Below, in pieces: positions 55,551 to 64,000 of a stretch of 64,000 bases of DNA. The translations under genes and the position numbers were made by a program. The notes under the pieces are model-generated. The model was not told where the DNA came from. It did not search any database and saw nothing but the letters and a program-made list of their open reading frames with translations. Source of the DNA: Hypholoma sublateritium FD-334 SS-4 (lineage: Eukaryota > Basidiomycota > Agaricomycetes > Agaricales > Strophariaceae); contig KN817582.1 in the NCBI GenBank assembly GCA_000827495.1, positions 133,295 to 197,294 on the forward strand, given 5' to 3'. Position 1 is the stretch's first letter; each line of letters opens with the position of its first letter.

Positions 55551-57403
55551 AATTCAACAGCTCTCTCCAGCGTATATATATAATCTCGTGCATACATGCA
55601 TGTTCCGGAGCATCTACACATACGCCCTCGCCCGATGCACACAGGGCCCTTCCGTGCGCCGCGCGGGCGTCTTCCGGCACGCAGACGCGGCGCATGCAGT
55701 GATATATCGTATTTCAACGCGAGACAGCCCCCGCTTCCGTACTACACAAATCGCGCCGCTGAGCGCGTGCCTTGAATCCTGAGGGACGAGCGATACATAT
55801 TCTGGCGCGTCTACATGCCCGCGCGCAGCGTGAAACGGTGTATGCACAGCCTTGCGTACGTCACACAGGAGAGTCCCGACATTCAAAGGCGCTGCGCGGA
55901 CTGATGTAGGCCAGCGCGATGTGAAATGGCGCCCGGCAACGTGCGGCGGCGACAGCGCCGCAGAACGCTCGCCTTCAATCCTCAGACGCGAAGTTAGAAC
56001 GGGCGGGCTCTGAGCATCTCAAAACAGCGACACACGGCGCGCAGTGCGCTCGCCGCTCGAGTTCAGGAGGTAAATAGAGCCGCAATAGCGTGCCACCGGA
56101 GGAATCGTCGGAGTTCTGCGCAAGACGCGTGCGGGTAACGTGAGTGATGCAGCGCGAGGATAGCTCCACACGGCGCGCCGAGCGCTCCAGCACGCGCGGG
56201 GAAGCGCGGTGCTGCGGGGAAGTGGGCACGCACTGCGGAATGATATACACGCTGGACGCACAATTTCTGCAGCGTAGGGGCGTGGGGCGAGCGGGGACTC
56301 AGCAGCGTGGCCGCGGCGGACGGGAGCAGGAAGATGTATGGGTCGCATCGCATCCCGTGTTCATGTGTGTGTACACGAGGGAAGCAACTGGAAGTGGCGT
56401 AACTCACCTGTAGATTAGGGTGCACCGCATTGGGAGGTGCATCGTCCGCGCCGGCGTGGCAGGGTAGATGATTTGGATCTGTCGCTGGCTGGACTGAAGG
56501 AATCAGTGAAAAAGAGCCGACGCTGCAGGGCGGATGTGAAATCGGCATTTCCATTACATGCGTGCGTGACAAGGAGCGGGGTGCCATGGCCCATTGGTGG
56601 GAAGCGGGAAGCCTCGACACCCGCGGCGAGAGCGCTTCAGCGCAGCACGCCAGCGTCGCACGGTGCGCAGTGCGCTTGAGCACGCGCGGGGCGCGACCGA
56701 CATTCTGCGCGCGGGGCATGTGTGCTCTAACACAAGGACACGCCAGAACCGCACGGTATGCACTGCATTCGACTGGACGTGGATATGCACTGGATGCAGC
56801 CTTCAGCGGGCGGTCTGCCGCGCAACACTGTCGCGCCGAGAGGGGTGAGCGGGGACTCAGCAGCGCGTCGGTTGTAGCCCTCTCACCCTGTGCAATAGAG
56901 TGCCCCGCGCGATAAACGCGCACATACATTTACCGCATTTCCAGATCTCCCAGCGACCTCGCTTGCTTGGATCTCATGCACCGAGTGCGTGCGGAGAGCG
57001 CACCAAGCAGACGCTCGGACAGATGCTCTGCGCCGTGGATAAAAGCGAGCGCGAGACCTGTAAATAAGCCTATGCGTATCAGCTGTACCTTTATGGTGCG
57101 TGCCGTGGAGGAAGGCACCGATAGACATCGTGCAGGGCTCACTATGAACGCAGCGCGGCGCGGCGCGAAGAATCTCGCAGGCAGGACAGGCTCGGCGGCG
57201 GCGGCGCAGAGACAGCTTGAAATACCATTACCATTGCCGTTATCTATGTGCGGCGGGCGCAGAATGGTACCCGAAGCAGGGAGCCGCCGTGAGCACGTAT
57301 TCCGCGGAAATGGGCACGGTGCGCAAGGCATAGCGCACGGGGTGGAATCACGAGCGGACGACGGCCCCATGCGAGCGCTCCACTTGCGTATATCCCGAGT
57401 GCA
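55551..57403. repeat. R1-P series upstream of FBL10
   Basis: About 55560-56300 is R1 (GATGTGAAATGGCGCCCGGC); 56885-57260 is P (TTTACCGCATTTCCAGATCT; AAATACCATTACCATTGCCG). Direct parallel of the FBL9 upstream region. No gene supported. Confidence 0.5.
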
Positions 57404-57553
57404 TATTTATTTATGTCGCGTGGGAATTAGCTGGACAAAAGTAGTTACCGTAATCCACGCGTTGATGAGATGTTGATATCAACTATCGATTAGCACAACC
57501 AATTCTCAGCTCACTCGAATTCTCCTCTGTAGAAACATCTGATAGCATAAATA
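57404..57553 (+). promoter_or_regulatory. FBL10 promoter/5' leader, shared module
   Basis: TATTTATTTAT 57404-57414, GCGTGGGAATTAGCTGGACA, CAACTATCGATTAGCACAAC (two changes in the CCATCGATCAG motif), TCTCAGCTCACTCGAATTCT and AGCATAAATA. Confidence 0.65.
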
Positions 57554-59240
57554 ATGGATCAGGACGAGTTATACAGTGAGTTGCGGGATATATCTAGCTC
57601 ATAAACCCAGTTGACCATCTGTCGCAGGCAAATCGGTCCTAGAGACGTTGCTCAAGATCAACCGGCCTCCTACCGATCAAGAAGCGGCGATAATCCGAGA
57701 GTCCATGCGCCCCACCAACGCGAAATTGAAGGACGTGGAAGCGCAGATATCCGAAATGATGGCCCATATCCGGGAATTGAAGTCGCAGGTCAAACAGGCG
57801 AAGACCAAGCTGCGGCGTTTGCGCAACGAGGAGGCGGCAATCTTCGAGAGCCTTGCGGACCATCGTCTCGTCTTTTCTCCCTTTCGAAATATCCCGGAGG
57901 ATGTCCTTCGCGAGATATGCATCCAAGCTTACTTGGAAGGCAACATGGCCGAACTAACTTTCATGGGATTACCATTGCCTTTCCGCCTCGCAAAGATCTG
58001 CAGGGGAATGCGATACATCGTGCTGACAACACCCATCTTCTGGGCCTCTATGCACGTTGGGATTGATGCAGGTTACTTTTGCGGTGTCACACCGTTTGAA
58101 CAGTGTTATTCAGCTCTCGCTCGGAAGGCTGGCGCATGGTTCGAGCGAGCGGGTGGACTGGGCCTCACTGTATCCATTGAGGACTACAGAACCATATATG
58201 GAGTGTTCAAAAACTTGCAAGCCGATCCATCAACCATTCTTGTCGACACCCTTCTGAGCTATTCTACTCGCTGGAAAGAGCTTCAAATTTATTCACGCTG
58301 TGGTGACAAACTATCTCCGCTAATGACTCGCATTGCTGCATTGACGGCAGTTGATCTCCCCCTGCTCCAATCAGTCTCCCTTCACCTCGATTGTTCACAC
58401 CCGGATCCCCCGCTTCTCGACAGTGTATTACTCAAAATACCGACACTCAAACGTATCAAATTAGAAACGTGCAATATCCGGATGTTCAGCGTTGATTGGG
58501 CTATCCTTACTTCCGTTACACTCTGCGGAATCCCGGATCTCTGTGATTGGCCTTCCAAAAGTGACATAACAAGAATTCTTCAGCAAACAAAGAGCCTGGT
58601 ATTCTGCAATATTGCCATTGGTCTGGACGGCTTAGAGGAACATTACACCGACGAAATCAACCTTCCCTCTCTGAAAACTTTGATTGTCAGCGAAAGAAAT
58701 TTCCGTTCAGTCACATCTAAAGCTCCAAGTATAGTCAACCTAATTATTGCACCGCTTCTGGAGATATTTCACATGTACGATCAGGCATCTCTCGATTTTC
58801 CAGATTTGTTCGAATGGTCGCCGCGTATTCGGAAGCTGTCTCTCCCGTACGGCGACGAATATACAGTTTTCCCAGACACGATGTTTTTTCTTGATCACTG
58901 CCCTTCACTCACCGATCTCTCCCTTTTCCCTTGCGACTGGGACAGGAATACTGTCAACGGCTATGGATTTCTGGGGGCTTTTGTCGAAGGCGATCCCGGG
59001 GTTATTCACCCACACTTGCCGCATTCTGAATTCGCAGGAACAGTTGATTACTCCCGGATCCACACACTGCACCTGATAGTCGAGGGCAAGCAAGGAGATA
59101 TCGCTGAGCCAACTGTCATACCGTGGAAAAAGGTGGACATCGATATCAGAGGTATAGAGGACACAGAGACACGCCAGCAGTTATTGGACCTTTTTTTGGA
59201 GAACGAGGCGGCGGGAATGGATATTCGAGCAAGAGAGTGA
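57554..59240 (+). CDS. FBL10, type III F-box-like/LRR protein
   Basis: Exon 1 57554-57575 (MDQDELY plus A), intron 57576-57627 (52 bases, GTGAGT..GTCGCAG), exon 2 57628-59240; 544 residues. Coiled coil about 38-82 (KTKLRRLRNEEAAI), F-box-like segment about 92-140 (FRNIPEDVLREI ... TPIFWASM), leucine-rich repeats (RIRKLSLPYGDEY, FLDHCPSLTDLSL), ending DIRARE. It is the sister of FBL9. The coiled coil has several extra charge changes (NEE for EEE), and serine 34-methionine-arginine replaces SMA. The predicted role is SCF substrate adaptor; the substrate is unknown. Last intact member of the array. Confidence 0.88.
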
Positions 59241-62200
59241 CAGTACAGTACACCCTGTATTTGTCCTGCACGATAACATGACGATCAAATTATTTCCAGT
59301 TCGGTTACGAGACTACTACGGGAGATCGCTGGTCTCTAGATTGTTATGAGTTTCCTTCCAAGTATAGTATTAATATGGTGACAGTGGTGGAGGAGGGTCG
59401 GCGGACCGGAACGGTGGCGGAGGGATGACTAGACGAGGAGAGGAGGAGTTGTGTTCTATTCTCAGCCTCGCGCTTCCTCGTCCTCGCGCGGTCGTTTCCG
59501 TATGACAAACGCTGTGTATTCTACTCTATCTAATCTGATCCGCACCGCCACTGCACTGCCACAGTGGGAGCGAGCGCGTCAGCGCCGCACGGTGCGCAGT
59601 GCGCTAGACCCGGGAAACGAGGAGCCGCCTCCCGGAAGTGGACGCGCGCTGTGGATAGGGATGAACTCGGGGCTCTCGTGTGCGGAGCACGCACGCGCGT
59701 CGACTCTGGCGCGCCGCGCATGGCAGAATCGAACGTACGTGTGGGCGGGGCGACGCTCCCCGGAGCCACGCCGGGGACAAACGATGCGAACGGCAGTGCA
59801 AGGCATGATGCCTTGACACAGCACGGCGGTGATGGGCAGATTGCGCCATAGGCGCTCTCGTGTCGGTAGTAAGCGAGGTCTGCAGATGACGCATGACAAG
59901 CGGGGGCAGGGCGCTGATGATTTTGGATGGGGCCTGATGAACATGCGGGGAAGCGGCGGGGGAGGACGTATGCGTAAGGCAGATTGAGTCTTCCTGCACG
60001 CTGGCTTGGATATCGATCGATCAGGTTGACGCGGAGGAAAGTCGGACAGGTTGCAGTCGTAGGCGCTCGAAGCGAAGGAGCGACGACTCGGAGCGGGATG
60101 TGGGGGTTACTTGCGAATCAGGGCTGTACTCACACCGTAGCGGGCCGCGTCCGCGCGCGACGTTGATATTGATGAAATTCGAGATCTAGAATGGGGAATA
60201 CGGAGGAGTGCCCGTGTGAATGGGGCATGGAAGAGAACTAGAGCGAGGGCGGGCAGGATAAAAACACGCGCACGCGCAGCGCCAGGGTCCGCGCGGTGTT
60301 TTCTGCAAGTCGGGAGCAGGACGTAGAGCATAGGAAACCGATGCTAGGAGGGAAGTGGCGCGAAGAGACGGAGTTGGAGGCATGCGGGGCTCTCTTCGCG
60401 CCGTTTAAGTCGAAGCACCCATTCAAGTCTGGCGCGCCAGATCCTGGAGTTTGAGCAGAAGAAGCCCACGTGGAAAATGTCAAGTCCACGTTAGATTGTG
60501 ACACGTAGACCTTCCGTTGTTGGCCAGCTGTGGTGTCATGGGTGGGTGAGGCGCAGGGGGGGGAGGGGGGGCGCGCGTATCACTCCTTTTGGGGGGAGGG
60601 GTAGGCCATGCACTGTGCGACGTGATCAGACAATGTTTCCTCGGTGTGTAGTGGCGGCGGGTAGAGGCAGTGGGAGCGGGAGCGGGGGGCGAGGTGGACG
60701 TGGCGGGCGCTCGCCAAGAGATCTCACGGCGGGCGGGGAGCACGGCGAAGGTGAAGGTGGTGTGCGTGCGGCTGCGCAGAGCAATGATGTGGCTAGTCAA
60801 AGGACCGAGGGTTGCGTACGCGTTCGAGACTCGGAAGGACCGGCCCGTTCCCGGCGGCTCGATGCCGGCATCGGCCGGCGCGCATGCGCGCAGTCCCGCG
60901 AGCCCCTCCCAAGTCGCTTTCACGCTTTCAACACCGATAATAGCGCGGTACTTGATTTTGGACTTGCAATTTATGATTTATAATTCTAGATGTATTTCCA
61001 GCAGGGAGAACAGACCGCAGTACTGGGAACCATATACACCGCCGAAGCTCCAACATGCGCAGCCTTACAAATTCCATACACCGTGCCGCTGCATGCAGCG
61101 CGCCTGTCCATTCTCGCACGTATATGGATGTTTAGGCGCATCTACACTCACCCCGAGTGTCGTCCTACGGTTTCTGTACACACCCTTCCGTGCGCCGTGC
61201 GGGCGAGTGCCGACATGTAGACGCGCCGCGAGCACCCATGTGGGCTAGAGAAATGTGATACACCACCCTGATACCTAATGCAGAGAGCGCGCCGCAAAGG
61301 GCGCGCCGTGAATCCTGAGGCGTGAGCGCTTCAGCGCAAGGACAACGCACCGCCGCGCGATGGGGCTTAGCCGGGGGTGCATATTCTAGTGCATATACAC
61401 GCCCGCGCTCAGCGTGCCACAGTGCCTGCACATTTTTCCGCACGTAACGCAGTGTTTCAACATAAAAAGACCCCGTGCGCACAGATGAAGGCTAGTGCTA
61501 TGCGAAATAGCGCCCGGGGACGTGCTGCGCAGCGACCGCAGCGGAGAATGCGCCCCTTGATATTGATACGGGAATCGCGAGTGGGCTGACCGCGAGAGCT
61601 TCGACGCGAGGACAGCGCAGCGCAGTGCCGCACGGCGCATGAAGTGTGCTCGAGCACGGGTGGGGTGAAGCGGAGTCGCCAGAGCGGCCGACATTCTGCG
61701 CGCAGACAGGGCGTGGCCGCGCCAGAGAAAGGACACGCCAGCGCCACATGGTGCGTAGTTTACTTGAGCACGAGCGGGAGGTGGACGCGCTGCGGGCTGT
61801 GACAGGGTGGACCGCACACTGCAGCGTCGGGGCAAGGAGCGACCGTGACGCAAAGGCGCAGACCGCGGCGCACGGGCGCCTGCGGATGTGTAGAATCGCA
61901 TCGCATCGTGCGTGTGTGTGCGCACGTAGCGGCTGTTATATTAATCTCACGTTCGACCCGCACAGCAAAGTGCACTGCACGATGGACGCGCGGCCAGGGG
62001 GCATGTGCCGCATCGCCACATCAGCGGTCTGCGTAACGGCGCTGGAGTCTGGAAGCATTCCGCCTGGATGGGTGCGCGAACTGACGTGCGAGCGCACTAG
62101 ATACAGGCGCGCGAGCCCTGCAAGTAGATATCGGCGGTGACGCAAGGCGCGCCCCACGCCGAGGAGCACCAACGATGGTGCGCACGGCCCGCTCGGAATT

Positions 62201-62300
62201 GAACGCAGCACGATGCTGAATGAAGGATACATGAACCAGCAGGTCGGGCAGAGCGGGTCGCGAAGCCGTGCGAGGACACAACCCCGAAGTTTGTTGCTGC
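59241..62300. repeat. type III 3' flank, R4, R2, R1 and part of P, with no gene after them
   Basis: The order after FBL10 (flank 59290-59380, R4 59880-60500, R2 60600-60930, R1 60950-61860) is the usual run-up to another FBL gene, but no FBL promoter or gene follows. At about 62280 the series breaks off. I see no supported gene; long ORFs follow GC content. Confidence 0.5.
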
Positions 62301-62357
62301 GTGGGGTGTGCTGATCTAACAAAAAAATGGCTATCGTATGTACTATTATACTGTTAC

Positions 62358-62477
62358 CTAAACTATTACTTCCACATCTGATCCCGCTGCCTTCTTCTCC
62401 GAAACGAGGTCCAATGTATGCTGGCATGTCTCCATCGGCATGAAGCCCCTGGAATAAGCGAGCACCATTTTCCATGG
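62358..62477 (-). pseudogene. inverted 3' fragment of an FBL1-like gene
   Basis: On the - strand 40 codons from CCATGG (62472-62477) to TAG (62358-62360) align in frame with the FBL1 C-terminus: PWKMVLAYSRG / PWKKVLVYIKA and DLVSEKKAAGSDVEVIV / DLVSQKQAAGLDVEVVT. The downstream 50 bases (to about 62310) match the FBL1 3' flank including its T7 run. Upstream of 62480 only weak similarity remains (LLNVLPWK), so the rest is deleted or diverged. It is a gene remnant in inverted orientation. Confidence 0.75.
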
Positions 62478-62499
62478 CAAGACATTTAGAAGTGATAAA

Positions 62500-63208
62500 G
62501 CTATGTAAAAATAAACAATAAGCTAAACTTATAGGGACCTCGCAGGGCATGTACTGAATACTTGTCCAATCCAAGGGTCGTAGTTGGTGTACACAGCACG
62601 CAGCGCTACGTTTCCGAGATAAGAATGCGGCCGGCCAGACTCAGGAAGAAACGGTGCTCGTGAGCGGCGGTGCGATTACATTACATTGATTTGATTATAC
62701 TAGTAAGGCGAGGCTTTCAATGCCCAGTGCGCGCCCAAATCCAATGTTCTATGTGTAGAATACTCACACGTATGTCTGATACCGCACACCTTCAAGGACG
62801 GGGACCGAGTACACGACTGTTAATAGAGCCCTGATAAAGGTTTTATTATAGGAATTTGTGGGAAGGATTCAGAGACGTTGCGATTGCGGAGAAGAAGTCC
62901 TACGTAAAAATCAGGGTCGGATATTGTAATACTTACGGAGCATCTTATCACGGGTCGACTAGATAAGATGTTGTGCCAGTTGCCGCATTGGACCTGTAAG
63001 CTTAAGTATTTTAGAGCTAGAAATACATTACGGGGAGACTAGAGGGCTGAGGATAAGTGCGAAATCTGACGGATTGTCTATGTTACATAGGAAAAATGTG
63101 CGCACGGTCTCCCTCTTACCATCGCTTCCTGATGTGATTTACATCACATGTACACTATGTTAATTACTTGACATCTTAACAAATAAGATGAATCCTGGGA
63201 CGACCGTC
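62500..63208. other. AT-rich spacer without a supported gene
   Basis: No repeat family of the window and no long ORF. Two small palindromes are visible: GATGTGATTTACATCA at about 63133 and CCGTCTCAGAGACGG at about 63205. Nothing else seen. Confidence 0.4.
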
Positions 63209-64000
63209 TCAGAGACGGTTAAAATCTAACCAGGCTATAATTGCTCGTTGTGAATAGCTCTCGGCCATCAATGCCATTGCTATTCGACACAAGCTTGGCG
63301 GCACTTTTTTGAGCGTGACTGTCCCGCTTTCCGTACAACTTAAGAGGCCTCTCGGGGACTTCTGTCCAGATTTCAACCAAAATTCCTGATTGAGGCTCCA
63401 TTTTGACTGGCCAGAGTGAAAAACTGGTGAGGGTGGTTGAGCAGACACACAAAAGAAATCTTTGCGAAAAGATAATTTTGTTCTGCACACCTTCTAGGTC
63501 ACCCGACACAGCCCTTTCCCGGAAAAGCTGCTGCACAGGCTCAAGGCAAACTTCACATATATCAGGCGCCAAAGTTATATCTTGACTCTGAACACCATCT
63601 TTCTCGACTGATCTCTTTTTCCCGAAGGGAAGAGGAATACGGTTACCCAATATGCTTTACGCCTTGTCTGATGACCGCTACACCGTGTACCCGCAGTCTT
63701 ACTCCATTACGTCGGTTGTAAGCTGTGTAGAGTTTTCCCTCTCGGACAGGCTGTTCAATCTCTTCGTTTCTGTCAGAATCTGCTTGGGCCTGAGCCCTTT
63801 GAGCACGAAATCAGTGCGTTTCCTGGTCATAGGTTTTGCATGAGCTAGTTCAAATTCTGTTTGGGGAGAAGTTTCAGAAAAGTTCCTGAAGGGGTGGCTG
63901 CATCCCGATAAACCCACGCCGACGATTAGGGAGGTATTCCTCCTCGGCTACTTTACCCAAGAAGGCCACACATACGTGCGGAATTTTGACAACTACTAGT
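63209..64000 (-). other. coding-like - strand sequence reaching the window edge, unassigned
   Basis: Three open stretches are visible on the - strand. The first, at the window edge, reads LVVVKIPHVCVAFLGKVAEE. A second may follow an intron ending CTTCTCCCCAAACAG, runs EFELAHAKPMTRKRTDFVLK and stops at TAA near 63697. A third is a 143-codon ORF (63219-63650, including DICEVCLEPVQQLFRE). The exon links are uncertain and I recognise no domain. Codon use and GC content are closer to ordinary genes than to the repeats, so this may be the start of a non-repetitive flank. Confidence 0.3.

Overview
The window looks like an accessory, fast-evolving stretch of a filamentous basidiomycete genome (probably Agaricomycetes; species not identifiable by eye). 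The signs are very short introns of about 49-70 bases with GT..AG ends, CTAAC/CTGAC-like branch points, GC-rich spacers, AT-rich promoters, and a family of coiled-coil + F-box-like + leucine-rich proteins of the kind that expands in mushroom-forming fungi.

The backbone is a head-to-tail array of ten F-box-like genes (called FBL1-FBL10 here, a local label), all on the + strand. FBL1 (<1-1500) is cut by the window edge and FBL2 (4484-6224) carries an internal stop. The rest are FBL3 (7543-9267), FBL4 (15392-17090), FBL5 (22041-23792), FBL6 (37252-38977), FBL7 (42482-44159), FBL8 (47818-49548), FBL9 (52290-53976) and FBL10 (57554-59240). A short inverted remnant of an eleventh copy lies at 62358-62477. 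FBL2-FBL10 share one architecture: a 22-base first exon (7 codons + 1 base), one intron of about 50 bases, then one large exon. They also share a promoter block with TATTTATA 113-156 bases before the ATG (displaced in FBL5). Sequence types I (FBL2, 5, 8), II (FBL3, 6) and III (FBL4, 7, 9, 10) occur in the order II-III-A-I twice, where A is a decayed 2.3 kb segment, so a multi-gene block was duplicated. Upstream of most genes lies an ordered series of GC-rich repeats (R3-R2-R1, with P before FBL4, 9 and 10) that travels with the gene as one unit.

Between the two blocks (24-37 kb) sits different material: two five-exon genes on the - strand for small secreted cysteine-rich proteins (25639-26084 and 32846-33296), each inside a 1.4 kb direct duplication; an inverted pair of 0.75 kb repeats (9432-10175 and 27960-28716) each keeping a 52-54 codon membrane-peptide ORF; a 2.2 kb element bounded by 71-base inverted repeats with two internal minisatellites (30037-32225); and an intron-bearing tRNA-Gly(GCC) gene (34527-34612) inside an insertion that splits the second duplication.

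Near the left edge a - strand gene keeps its last three exons (2120-2738). At the right edge (63209-64000) there is - strand coding-like sequence that I could not assign.

How the genes may work together: the F-box proteins would be substrate adaptors of SCF ubiquitin ligases, with a conserved Skp1-binding end and a diverging leucine-rich end. The secreted peptides would act outside the cell. No shared pathway between the two is shown by the sequence. Repeat boundaries are by-eye estimates; exon boundaries are read base by base.
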